Assembly (NCBI GenBank): GCA_903813345.2
Contig: CAIIXF020000009.1
Coordinates: forward strand, 20,363,759 to 20,427,758
Length of the DNA stretch: 64,000 nt
Origin: Owenia fusiformis
Lineage: Eukaryota > Annelida > Polychaeta > Sabellida > Oweniidae
Reading direction: 5' to 3'
The first letter of the stretch is position 1. The number at the start of each line of letters is the position of its first letter. A program made the translations under genes and the position numbers. The notes beneath the pieces were generated by a model. The model saw only the letters and a program-made list of their open reading frames with translations. It ran no database searches and was not told the DNA's origin. Of this stretch, positions 54,468 to 64,000 are shown piece after piece.

Positions 54468-57400
54468 GTAATGTGAAGTTTCTATCAGTATCGGTTGAAA
54501 TCCTCTCTTTTAAGAGCTCATGACACAATATTATGATTTGTTAACTTTAGATTAATATCCCCGCTTCAATGATATGACATTTGAAAAGAGTTTAGATGCA
54601 GAGAACTCCAATAACATCATTTGGAAACTAAATATTGCTCATGATTTTTGGAACTTTTTTTTGACCCAGAACAGTGAGAACATTCCCCTCGAATCTGTAC
54701 TTTCTACACTTAACTCCAGATAATTTGTATCTACATTAATTTATGATCGTATTTTATAAGACTAAGATTGCTGTAAAAAATTAGAATAAACTGTACTGTA
54801 TTTTTATTTTTTATTTACTTTCCAGTCGGAAACCGCAACAATCAGAACTCGTAAGTTCCTGACTAACCGCCTGTTGGCGAGGAAGCAGATGGTATGTTCA
54901 TGTAATTCACTATGATATCATTAAATGCAAACTAGATCTGATAAATCCTGAATGAAGGAATTAGTTTTGTCTATTATGTGAAGTATACCAGTTGTTGCAT
55001 TTGACGTGACATTCATGACGAAACAGTATTCTAATGATAAGAATTGCTAATAGGATAAAATATGAAGATCATTGATTTTGCAGTCTAATTTATGTGTTTT
55101 TATGCTGTAGGGTTAATAACAGGCTAATTCATAGATTTAAATCTGCTATTGATGTTATAGATCGTTGATGTTCTGCACCCTGGTAGGGCAACTGTCCCCA
55201 AGACAGAAATCAGGGAGAAGCTAGCCAAGATGTACAAAACTACCCCAGATGTCATCTTCTGCTTTGGATTCCGTACCCAGTTCGGTGGTGGTAAAACTAC
55301 TGGATTTGGTCTGATCTACGACAGTTTAGAGAATGCCAAGAAGTTTGAACCTAACTACAGACTTGCTCGTGTAAGTTTTATTTGCATTCTTTATTCTGGT
55401 TTAATTTAATCACAATCTATGCATCTGATTTCACATTTATGATGAACCAATATTCTTGATAGGAATTGCCGGCTGAATATCATGGATGATAACCTACTCT
55501 CTGAGATGTGATCGATTATTGATGCATTATTTTATTCCAGGAATAAAGCTTCAATCTGTTTTAAATAACTTCTATTAAACAATTAGTGAAGTGCAATAGT
55601 GCATGCATTATACTTAATTCTGCTAAGTAAAAAAGCGGAACTGACTTTTAAATATCTACAAATTACATTTTAAAATCATTTTGTTACAGCAAGGTCTATA
55701 TGAGAAAAAGAAGGGTGTCTCAAGGAAGCAGAGGAAAGAAAGGAAAAACAGACAGAAGAAGGTCAGAGGAACAGCCAAGGCAAAGATCGGAGCTGGAAAG
55801 AAGGTAACTTTGCATTTGTGATAATATATTGGTGGTTTATGGTTGTTGTTTTTTAATTATAAGGTTAGTGGCAAGGAACAGAACATAGTTTACTTGTTAC
55901 TGTTGAATACCACAGAGAAACATATATTTCAAGAACAACTTTTACATGTTGTTGATCAAATTATTTTATTTTTTCAAACTGCAGAAAAAAGCTAGAAGAA
56001 ATGCAAATTGAAACTATGAAAGTTGTTATTATTTTTATAAGATTATTTTATTTCATTATACTTTATTGGTGAACTGAAATAATTTTTAATCACAACTAAC
56101 TATGGTAATGGTGACTTTGGCTAGTGTAAATAAATTTTCTAAATCTGATTACTACCCCATCAACAATATTTTCCCCAGTGTCTAGAAATCCATTGAATCC
56201 TTGAAAGCGCATAAATAAAAATACTTTTTGCCCATTCTATAAAACTCATACAAATTGGGAAATTGCTTTGCATGCCTCTACATCTGCCCCACATTAACAA
56301 TAAAACATAAAAACGTCTATTTGTCTTGTGAGAGCATATTAAGAGCTAGTACTAAAAATCCCCAAGTGCCTCATTGGTATTGCATCAAAAAAACCTTCAT
56401 CCTTTTTAATTCTAAAAGATGTAATGTTCAGAATCAGTGAATTTATTTATCCTAGCCATACCCCTTATTTTAACTTATCTATGAATTGTAACCTATTGAC
56501 ATTTCAATGGTTTTCAGAAATAAGTCAAGGTGAGTAAGATGTCCAGTGTTCAGTATTTGTTGAACTAGTTGTAGTAATAGACAGCTTGAATGTGCCATAT
56601 TTGTTTTTTTTCACTTGCTTTCCATGAACTTGACCAAGTAGGCCATGTAAACTAGTTTTCTTGGCCTACCTTAAGACTAGATTTTGCTGTATGCTGTATG
56701 TGCTAACTACATATATTGTGTGTTTGTGCTTCTTCCACGGATGTTATTTACATTATTGTTATTAAGTTTCAAGACAATCCTGAATTTCATGTTGTTGTGA
56801 TTGAACTTTCAATCATATTGAGAATCTGTGGCGAATGATGTAGGAGGGGTACATTTCCTTCCTCTTTTTGAATCTACAGGCTTGTTTGCGCTTTTGTGAC
56901 AGTGATGTGATTTGAAAGATATTTGCTTCCACCAGCATGACTTGACTGCATTTGCATATGCATAACAGCTCTATGTGTTTACAAGTAGTTCTGCATACAA
57001 GCCAGAAACAGCATTCAAGAATATGTTCATAAAATACACATGCACTCTTGGACTTGAAAGTTAATTTGACATAATATTATGTCTTCTCAGGCTTGTATGT
57101 AGCACTATAAAATCCCCTGGCAAATATTATAAGTTACTCCTTATAAGCAATAGATTTTTAATTTGGCAAGCGTTTTAAATTGGCGAATTAACAAACTCGC
57201 AAAATTGAATGGTTGCCAAAATCCCTGGGAATTCAACACATTTTTTGTTCAGAGCACTTCCAGTTATAAGAAAGCTACCAAGATGGCCGAGCCATTTTTG
57301 CAAAAATTGCCAAATTAAGTAGCGCCAAATTAAAGACAAATACAGTATTTGCAATTTCTAGTTCTACATTTATTTCAGTATTTTATCTGTTTGACAAATT

Positions 57401-58358
57401 AATGGAGAGCACCTTCATATAAAGATTAATGTTGTCTGTTTAAAACAAACAATATTTTTTCTTTCACCAGTATGACTTTTTATCGCAAATATTGCAGCTA
57501 CATGCCTTATAGTTAATACTGTCTGATTCGATAATTATAATTATGGACGTCCATTGCTTGAAATCTGAGCAAAATCCTTCTTTTTAAAACTCCAAAGCTG
57601 GTGAATAAAATAAATGTTTCAGCTTGTAGTTCATAAGATCAGGTAGGTTTAGATTTTGGCTCTCATAGTAAGCCTATGGAATGGCTCACTCATCCTTCTG
57701 TTTGTCTGTCCATCCATGAAAAATTGTTAGCCAAATGAAAACTGCCATAATAGTCAAGATGCGAGTAGAAATAATCTTGGTTTATTTGGAATCTACATGT
57801 AAAATCACACCTAGAAATGTGGTTTTGAAAAGAGTTTATCAACTTTGAAAATTTAATTTTCTTTGAAAATGTGACTTCTATGTCGGGGAGATTCCCCATA
57901 GACCCCATGTTGTAAAACCACAAAAAGTGAAATATCTTTTCTTGTGTTGGGCAGATAATATTTTCTTTCTCTGGACATATTTTAATTTGTATAATAATAA
58001 CTATCACATACATAAGGGTAATGTGAAAAGTGAACCACTAAAACTGATGAATATTCAAGTTTAATGGAATTTTGTAATACCCTGCCATTATATTTCCCCC
58101 GAATCAGCCACCTGGTGGCGAAACTGGTAACTAACTACTTGCATCTGAGTAATTGTCTTAATAATGCTCATATCCATTTTATGGCAGCCCATTTTTGTAA
58201 TTTACACCATCGATTCCAGCTCTTACTTTCACCTCATTTTTGAGAAGCATTTTCACTATATTAGCCCACTGAATAGTGCTGTTTCTTTTAAATGTTATGA
58301 AAGTATTTCTTAATGTAATAATGTATTAATGCTATTTTATTTTATTTATTTTCAGTAA
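54465..58358 (+). CDS. RPS24: Ribosomal protein S24 (eS24), complete, with alternative 3' exons
   Basis: Coding exons 54465-54467 (ATG only), 54826-54891, 55161-55370 and 55690-55803, then a stop in one of three 3' exons. The main form is 131 residues: [20 protein letters not shown], then [40 protein letters not shown], and a Lys/Arg-rich tail ending [13 protein letters not shown]. It matches vertebrate eS24 (130-133 residues) throughout, including the first exon coding only for Met. The protein is a 40S subunit component needed for 18S rRNA processing. The ATG at 54465 is preferred because it is followed by a better donor (GTAATG) and leaves a short TOP leader. An ATG at 54444 would be followed by GTTGCC and sits close to the likely cap. 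Confidence 0.95.
54826..54891 (+). CDS. RPS24: RPS24 exon 2
   Basis: Acceptor TTTCCAG, donor GTATGT; encodes [20 protein letters not shown] with flanking Ser and Met, phase 0. Confidence 0.96.
55161..55370 (+). CDS. RPS24: RPS24 exon 3
   Basis: Acceptor GTTATAG, donor GTAAGT; 70 codons with [20 protein letters not shown] and [13 protein letters not shown]. Confidence 0.96.
55431..55511 (+). ncRNA. Candidate box C/D snoRNA in RPS24 intron 3
   Basis: Box C ATGATGA (55439-55445), D' CTGA (55473-55476), a C'-like TGGATGA (55483-55489) and box D CTGA (55501-55504) occur in the right order and spacing. The outer ends TCACAT (55431-55436) and ATGTGA (55506-55511) form a perfect 6-bp terminal stem. 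Guide candidates are the bases just before D' (GGAATTGCCGG) and before D (GATAACCTACTCT). Ribosomal-protein introns are the usual hosts of animal C/D snoRNAs. The rRNA target was not established. Confidence 0.72.
55690..55803 (+). CDS. RPS24: RPS24 exon 4
   Basis: Acceptor TTACAG, donor GTAACT; 38 codons, [20 protein letters not shown] then a basic tail to GAGKK. Confidence 0.95.
55985..56011 (+). CDS. RPS24: RPS24 alternative terminal exon (KKARRNAN)
   Basis: Acceptor TTCAAACTGCAG ends at 55984. In frame with exon 4 it adds KKARRNAN and stops at TGA 56009-56011. AATAAA at 56129-56134 could end this transcript form. Confidence 0.65.
   Translation, partial: KKARRNAN
56518..56529 (+). CDS. 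RPS24: RPS24 candidate 12-nt microexon
   Basis: Flanked by GGTTTTCAG and GTGAGTAAG, both strong sites. In frame it adds Lys then TAA. Vertebrate RPS24 also has tiny alternative exons at this place. Confidence 0.6.
57150..57350. repeat. TTAATTTGGC/GCCAAATTAA repeat in RPS24 intron
   Basis: Repeated TTAATTTGGCAA, AAATTGGCGAATTAA and their complements; related to 44775-44975. Confidence 0.55.
57841..57944. repeat. Dispersed repeat family C copy 2
   Basis: Same blocks and order as 52539-52635: GTCGGGGAGATTCCCCATAG and AAAAAGTGAAATATCTTTTC. Confidence 0.7.
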
Positions 58359-58480
58359 ACCTACAACTTCACTTGCTGAGGATTTACAGACCACTGGTGG
58401 ATTCATCATCTTACAGAACATTATTATCAAATGGACTCTGGCTATTTGGAATATCTTGTCTACCATTAGTCTAATACAAT
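58356..58480 (+). other. RPS24: RPS24 terminal exon (stop codon plus 3'-UTR)
   Basis: Acceptor TTATTTTCAG ends at 58355 and the exon opens with TAA, so exon 4 spliced here ends the protein at GAGKK. The 3' end is put near 58480 because of an AATACA signal and A-run; this boundary is approximate. Confidence 0.7.
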
Positions 58481-58576
58481 GAAAAAAAACTAAAAACTAA
58501 TTTTAGTCAATGTGTTTTGTGGATTAGTGTTTATTGGTGAAAGCATAGGGTGAAATCTCTCAAGTGACATGTCACT

Positions 58577-58783
58577 GTGGTGATCCACTCGATTACGCTT
58601 GTTACAGAAACGGTTTGTTTCAGTAACAAAATGTCGGAACCTTGTCACACATTTGTGATAAAAATGTCGTGGGAATTTTGCCTATAACGGGTGAAATAAG
58701 GAAAAATTGTACCTTCGAGGTTCCAACATTTTGTTACTGAAACAAACAGTTTCGGTAACCAGCGTAATCGAGTGAATCACCAC
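58577..58783. mobile_element. 207-bp foldback element
   Basis: Arms of about 68 bases: TCCACTCGATTACGC and TTTCAGTAACAAAATGT at the left, with their complements at the right ending GCGTAATCGAGTGAATCACC. It lies about 100 bases past the presumed RPS24 3' end. Confidence 0.82.
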
Positions 58784-60431
58784 TCACCAGTGCTGATAAT
58801 TACTGTTCCACAGCTGGATGACTCCCAACTGCAGTTAGCACCATTCAAGATGGTTGCCAAAATTCTTTCATTTTCAAAACCTAAGATTTCATCTAAACTA
58901 AGTTGAATCTGGATTCCAAAAGTTTCGCCATGCAAACTAATAAAGTTAAGATTGTAAACAACCACAGATAAATGCTGTAACAACCGCAATATGGGTGGAT
59001 TTTAAAGAAACAGCTTCACTTGGAATGACTTTAACTGAAGTTATCATCATTCTGGAAATGCTACCATATGTCCTCCTTATTACAAGAGTCCAAATGGCCA
59101 TTCTGGAAACAAAAAACAAAAAATTCCCAAAAAACTGCCATACATAAATAATGAACAACCCATTCTAAGATCATTGTGGAAATATGATATGTTCAGATAT
59201 TGGCTTGATTTATGGTGTCATTAGGTAGTACAAAATTAGAAATAAGTAAATCCTACATTTGCTTGGATAGATTTTGGTCGCCTGGAAAAGACCAACCCCT
59301 CCAACCACAGGTAGTCTCAAAGCAGGGTTTGAAAAAATCTAAAGGTAAAACTGGAAAACTTATTGGTTTTAGTGTTGATTTTTCCGTCATACTTCCCTTT
59401 GGAAAATTAATTTCTCGGTTTCTCTGAAGGACCATGAGTGTCCCTTTTGAGGATTTTTAGATAAACATACATGAAATAAACTCCCAAGTTTGGTTAAAGG
59501 TATATTACTTCCCAGACCATTTCTCTCATATGGTAACTATAACCATATTTATTCCATAATAACATGTTTTCTCCGGGAAATAAACAGGGAATAAAATTGA
59601 TATTTAAAAAATCTGGTGTCAGTCAAAATCCCTATTCCCGGTGCCCTTTCTTGTAACTGAGGGAGGACTAGTGGGTTATATTTCCAAACACAATACACTA
59701 ATACATGACCCATTGTAAGTAAATATTTGTAACACATGCGTCACACTTCCCTACCCCCATACTGTAGCCTCTATTTCTTTAAAAGGGATACAGGCTGTAT
59801 TGAAGTTGCAAATGGAGGATGTGTGTTTATTTCCATATTTTTTCATATATTCCAAGTGTTTCTACTATACACTAAAAATTCATCGAGCAGTTTGCCCATG
59901 TATTATTACCAGAAAAGCCCTACAGAAAAAGAAAATACCTGCTCCATTTGCAACTCCATTGTAGCCTGTTTCCCTTTTAAACATGTTCACGTGGTAGGGT
60001 AGTGTTTTTCTGCAAAAGTCTGTTACATCTACATAGTAGCTGTTGTGGGTGCAATTTTGAACACAGAGAAATCAAAGTATTCTTCATGATTTTATTCATT
60101 GATCAAACCAAATGAAGCATGTAAAATTCACTATAGATATTCACGATTACTTTGACTTAATGTTTTTCACTTGAATACTATTTGTTATCTGTATTGTCAC
60201 TCATAAAATCGTTCGCACATGACACACAATTCCCAACTCCTGAATCACATCTTCTAACAGCAGCAATCATTATAAAACTAGAAAAACAGCAACTCCACGG
60301 AGTAGCAAATCCCACCGAACAAAACATATCATGCTTATTATAGCTAGTGTAAATGTTGAAATGTTTGTGCACTTTGATATAGAAGCATGAAATTTGGCAC
60401 AAAGTTAGTTTATACCATTGTGAACTAGGCA
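58784..60431. other. Intergenic stretch between RPS24 and COX18
   Basis: No exon recognised on either strand. Contains the MITE at 59744-60004 and otherwise AT-rich single-copy-looking sequence. Confidence 0.5.
59744..60004. mobile_element. CACTACC-ended MITE, copy 2
   Basis: The ends CACTTCCCTACCCC and GTGGTAGGGTAGTG are inverted. Internal CTCCATTTGCAACT and ACAGGCT blocks occur in both orientations. Same family as 42732-42964. Confidence 0.7.
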
Positions 60432-61781
60432 GAGTTATCAAAGATTACGTTTTTTACGAAAAATTGCCGCCATTTTGAAATTAAGCGGCCATCTTGAAAA
60501 TGTTTTGTCGAACATAGCTACTGTGTCCCTAATAATCATCATATAAAATTTGAACCAAATCCGTTCACTGGTATTTGAGTTATCAAAGATTACATATTTT
60601 TACGAAAAATGGCCGCCACTTTGAAATTAAGCGGCCATCTTGAAAATCTCTTTTTGTGCGAAACTCCTTTGTCCCTAGGCATCAGCATATAAAATTTGAA
60701 CCAAATCTGTTCACTGGTATATGAGTTATCAAAGATTACGTTTTTTACGAATATGGGCCGCCATCTTGAAATTCAGCCGCCATCTTGAAATTCAGCCGCC
60801 ATCTTGAAAATCATTTCTTGAACAGAGCTACTGTGTCCCTAGGCATAATCATATAAAATGTCAATCAAATCTGTTCACTGGTATTTGAGTTATCAAAGAT
60901 TACGTTTTTTACAAAAAATTTCCGCCATTTTGAAATTAAGCGGCCATCTTGAAAATGTTTTGTCGAACATAGCTACTGTGTCCCTAATAATCATCATATA
61001 AAATTTGAACCAAATCCGTTCACTGGTATTTGAGTTATCAAAGATTACATATTTTTACGAAAAATGGCCGCCACTTTGAAATTAAGCGGCCATCTTGAAA
61101 ATCTCTTTTTGTGCGAAACTCCTATGTCCCTAGGCATCAGCATATAAAATTTGAACCAAATCTGTTCACGGGTATATGAGTTATCAAAGATTACGTTTTT
61201 TTAAGGAATTTGGGCCGCCATCTTGAAATTCAGCCGCCATCTTGAAATTCAGCCGCCATCTTGAAAATTATTTCTTGAACAGAGCTACTGTGTCCCTAGG
61301 CATAATCATATAAAATTTCAACCAAATCTGTTCACTGGTATTTGAGTTATCAAAAATTAAGTTTTTTACGAAAAATTACCGCCATTTTGAAATTAAGCGG
61401 CCATCTTGAAAATGTTTTGTCGCACATAGCTACTGTGTCCCTAAGCATCATCATATAAAATTTGAACCAAATCCGTTCACTGGTATTTGAGTTATCAAAG
61501 ATTACATATTTTTACGAAAAATGGCCGCCATTTTGAAATTAAGCGGCCATCTTGAAAATCTCTTTTTGTGCGAAACTCCTTTGTCCCTAGACATCAGCAT
61601 GTAAAATTTGAACCAAATCCGCAAACTAGTATTTGAGTTATTAAAGATAAATTTTTTTACGAAAAATGGCGGCCATTTTGAATTCAGTGGCCATATTGAA
61701 AATTCCTTCTCGAGCAGAGGTCCTACACCCATAAGGCATAAGCCTATAAAATTTGAATCAAATCCGTGAAACGGTATTTGA
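60432..61781. repeat. Higher-order tandem repeat, three-unit period of about 456 bp
   Basis: Nine units of 145-165 bases each start GTTATCAAAGATTAC-like and contain CGGCCATCTTGAAAAT and ATAAAATTTGAACCAAATC. Unit types A, B and C are distinguishable (C has three CGCCATCTTGAAATTC repeats). They recur in the order ABC at 60432, 60888 and about 61345, with the last C type diverged. Open frames inside are by-products. Confidence 0.85.
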
Positions 61782-61861
61782 GTTATTGCCCGGACAAACA
61801 GACGGACGGACGGACGGACGGACGGCTTTCCTATATCCCTCTCGAACTTCGTTCGGTGGGA
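61782..61861. repeat. (GGAC)n run and terminal hairpin of the tandem repeat
   Basis: GCCCGGACAAACAGAC is followed by five GGAC units, then CCCTCTCGAACTTCGTTCGG and TGGGATAAAT, a small hairpin. This resembles the 3' end of a mobile element that carries the array. Confidence 0.65.
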
Positions 61862-61872
61862 TAAATATTCTA

Positions 61873-62070
61873 TCATTGGTTTGATTGTCCAAGTCTATTC
61901 TTTATTGATTCCACCCTTTGCCTGGCTGCTAGGGCCATGTCTCTGTATGGTGTAAGGCTTTCATTTGGTATGAGGGGGACTCCTATTGCACGTTTGAATG
62001 TTGGTGATTTCAGAAGGAGATTCTGAGCAAGGCCAAATGAACTAGAGCACAACCAGTACCATGCCATACA
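61873..62070 (-). CDS. COX18: COX18 exon 5 and stop
   Basis: Acceptor at 62072-62071; TGA at 61875-61873. Encodes the last helix WYWLCSSSFGLAQNLLL and a hydrophilic tail. The nearest minus-strand AATAAA lies inside this exon (at about 61899-61904). Confidence 0.94.
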   Translation of the reverse strand, partial: CMAWYWLCSSSFGLAQNLLLKSPTFKRAIGVPLIPNESLTPYRDMALAARQRVESIKNRLGQSNQ

Positions 62071-63992
62071 CTGGAAGAGAAATGCAATAACCTTATTGAA
62101 GACTTGCAACATTGAATGAAAACATGTATTATTTATTTTTATTTAATAAGCCAGGTTTTAGACTCAATTAAAAAATGTGTTTCTGTTTTATCATAAGCAA
62201 CATGCAATTGTCATATGACGATGTAATGCCCCCATGTGATATACGCTTTGCATAACTTCCTAGTGTGGTGCACTTACTGAAGGCATAGTTGCTGCAATGG
62301 GAACCAGAAGCACGCTCACTCCACGTAAGAACCAGGTAGCTGCCCTGTCCATCTTTGAACTCTTCTGGCTTGCTGGCCTCAGTGTGTGCATCTGGAGATA
62401 ATTAAGATCAGTTCATTAAATATTTTCATTGCTATGAAATAAATTGCTGATAAAATATGAAATATGAAAATGAAATGGAAGCATACAGTATTACTATGAA
62501 TATTTGAAATGTCGTTTTCTGTGCTACCACAACAGGTATGTAGTTTACAGTAAAGTGTATATTAATCAGTATAGTACCTCTACAATTGCTAGATTGACAA
62601 CACCAAGTAGAACAGGTAGCAGCAAGGTAGTATCACAGGCCAATAGACTAGGAAACCATAACAACCCCTCTGTAGCTAGGGACATTTCTAGTGCGGGACT
62701 GGCTGGAATACAAATGATATATGAAACCATATTAACTGTAACGGTCCCTCTGTGTCTAAGGGTATTTCTTGTGCAAGCTTGAATACAAATAATCATCTGA
62801 ATTGCATCAATATCAGTGTTGAAACCACTTTATATTTTATAACAAGGCATTAACACGCAAAATGTCACCACCTACCATTTGTCATAGGTCACCTGACATC
62901 AGCCTCAAAAAAAGTTGGAGACTATTGCAATATGTCACCACTTGTGGCGATGACATAAAAACTAAGACTTACGGGTCATGGTAAATGGGATTAACCCACT
63001 CATGTTTCTAAGTGCAAATGAGAGGCTTATCCACAAAGGAATCTGAAAGAACACTATCAGGGTGGCTTTCATGGGGTGGCAGTTATCTCTTATATACAGC
63101 TTCTTAATTTCTTTTTTGATCTGCAAATAAAAAATTCAAATTGATGATTGTTAAACTAGAAAATGTATAATTTGAAAAGTCTTTCAAGTACTTTTTAAAT
63201 TACCTGTTTACGTGGATGTTATTTTTGTGAATTTAAAGAGTATTGCGGATGACACTTTCTCTGTCTGAATCTGATAGGAAAGTATACACTTTAGCCTTGC
63301 CCAAGTCGGTATTTTTTTACTTATCTGATCTTGAATTATTACCACCAGTCATAATAGAAATCAAGATAAGTAAAAGAGACCGACTTGGGCAAGGCTATAT
63401 ACACTCCAGCCGACTGAATTTCTACTTTTACGCTATGCCTAATTACTGGTTCTGTAGAGCTGTTGATATCAAATGCTTCCGAATGATACATTTAAATAAT
63501 GTTCTCATGATTATCTGAGTGCTCAGAATGGATGATGAACTGTTTGCTTACATGAATTACATATTCCCTCCTGGCTTTCTTCTTAGACCAACCATACTGT
63601 TTTGTTGCCTTAGCAACCTCATATTTTAACCTATCAGCAATCTTCTTGATCTCCGGTTGGATGATGCTAATTTTTGCCATTACACTAATAGACTGCGCCT
63701 GGAGAGGAACTGTAACCAATGTTCTGAGTCCAAATGTTGTCAAGGCGATACTCGCCCACCATGGCAACCCTGTTGTAGTGTGTACATACAACAACAGTTC
63801 ATGAGCATAGTGCACTGGTCCCCATTCAGTTGAGAAATAATTCCAACAAAAATCACTGTTTGTTGATTTTGTTCTTTGTTGCATCCATTGTGCTTGCTGA
63901 TATTGTGGTTTAGTATCTAATATGTTTTGTGAAGTTCTCAGATGGATCTGTGATAGTGTCACAATACTTCTTGGCCTATGTAATGATGACAT
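61873..63992 (-). CDS. COX18: COX18 (mitochondrial inner-membrane insertase), complete
   Basis: Five exons, 63992-63552, 63120-62973, 62702-62578, 62391-62278 and 62070-61873, join in phase to 341 residues (human 333). COX18 belongs to the YidC/Oxa1/Alb3 insertases and exports the C-terminal tail of COX2 during cytochrome oxidase assembly. The N-terminus MSSLHRPRSIVTLSQIHLRT is basic and hydroxylated, as for a mitochondrial presequence. Family blocks are TTGLPWWASIALTTFGLRTL, QPEIKKIADRL, GWSKKKARREY, RDNCHPMKATLIVFFQIPLW, TEGLLWFPSLLACDTTLLLP and WYWLCSSSFGLAQNLLLKSP. ATG at 63992 is preferred because the ATG four bases upstream meets a stop after six codons. The 5' end lies only eight bases from the window edge, so the promoter is not seen. 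Confidence 0.95.
62278..62391 (-). CDS. COX18: COX18 exon 4
   Basis: Acceptor at 62393-62392, donor GTAAGT from 62277; 38 codons ending RGVSVLLVPIAATMPS, matching human RAMSVLMIPIAATVPS. Confidence 0.92.
62578..62702 (-). CDS. COX18: COX18 exon 3
   Basis: Acceptor at 62704-62703, donor GTACTA from 62577. Encodes SPALEMSLATEGLLWFPSLL and LLLPVLLGVVNLAIVE. Confidence 0.93.
62843..62955. repeat. Dispersed small repeat, family A copy 3
   Basis: AAGGCATTAACACGCAAAAT, GTTGGAGACTATTGCAATAT and a closing GGCGATGACAT match 1311-1465. It ends about 20 bases past COX18 exon 2. Confidence 0.6.
62973..63120 (-). CDS. COX18: COX18 exon 2
   Basis: Acceptor at 63122-63121, donor GTAAGT from 62972. Encodes LYIRDNCHPMKATLIVFFQI and PLWISLSFALRNMSG; leaves one base. 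Confidence 0.94.
63282..63405. mobile_element. Foldback element in COX18 intron 1
   Basis: TAGCCTTGCCCAAGTCGG and ACTTATCTGATCTTG at the left pair with CAAGATAAGT and CCGACTTGGGCAAGGCTA at the right. Confidence 0.78.
63552..63992 (-). CDS. COX18: COX18 exon 1
   Basis: 147 codons from ATG to donor CAT|GTAAGC. Carries the presequence, first membrane helix and the basic matrix loop QPEIKKIADRLKYEVAKATK. Confidence 0.94.
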
Positions 63993-64000
63993 ACATCTGC

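Noticed and set aside
58046-58150. CTGATGA ... CTGA in the last RPS24 intron as a second C/D snoRNA
   Set aside because: No terminal stem, box C begins with C rather than a purine, and no D'/C' pair.
61502-61876. 124-codon minus-strand ORF near the COX18 stop
   Set aside because: It lies almost wholly in the tandem array and its (GGAC)n run; the repetitive Arg/Pro/Ser stretch is translated repeat.

Overview
This is nuclear DNA from an animal, and the long AT-rich introns, U2-type splice sites and dense small foldback repeats suggest a marine invertebrate. The genes resemble human orthologues closely enough to trace exon by exon. The sequence alone does not settle whether the source is a lophotrochozoan, hemichordate, echinoderm or cephalochordate. 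I found no bacterial or viral genes, no CRISPR array and no tRNA or rRNA gene.

Layout. (1) 920-6586, minus: ten consecutive coding exons of a TMEM94 (ER P-type-ATPase-like Mg2+ transporter) orthologue. Its 5' first exon is not identified and its C-terminal two thirds lie beyond the left edge. (2) 6.6-11.8 kb: repeats, including a palindromic element with a perfect 8-bp target duplication. (3) 11.8-36.5 kb, plus: a TATA/CRE promoter candidate, then a three-exon gene for an unrecognised 723-residue two-pass membrane protein with three PPxY motifs, split by a 15.6-kb intron. A mariner remnant lies between promoter and first coding exon. (4) 41.6-42.3 kb, plus: HSD17B8, with its whole CDS in one exon. 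(5) 54.34-43.96 kb, minus: complete IFT27 in seven exons, tail-to-tail with HSD17B8. (6) 54.4-58.5 kb, plus: RPS24, head-to-head with IFT27 across about 100 bp, with alternative 3' exons and an intronic box C/D snoRNA candidate. (7) 60.4-61.85 kb: a three-unit higher-order tandem repeat. (8) 63.99-61.87 kb, minus: complete COX18 in five exons.

The genes serve unrelated housekeeping roles (ER ion transport, mitochondrial fatty-acid synthesis, ciliary transport, translation, cytochrome oxidase assembly) and do not form a pathway cluster. I see no clear novel multi-gene system. The most notable items are the PPxY membrane protein, the RPS24 locus architecture (shared promoter, snoRNA, 12-nt microexon), an IFT27 with a degenerate NKxD motif, and the diversity of palindromic mobile elements.
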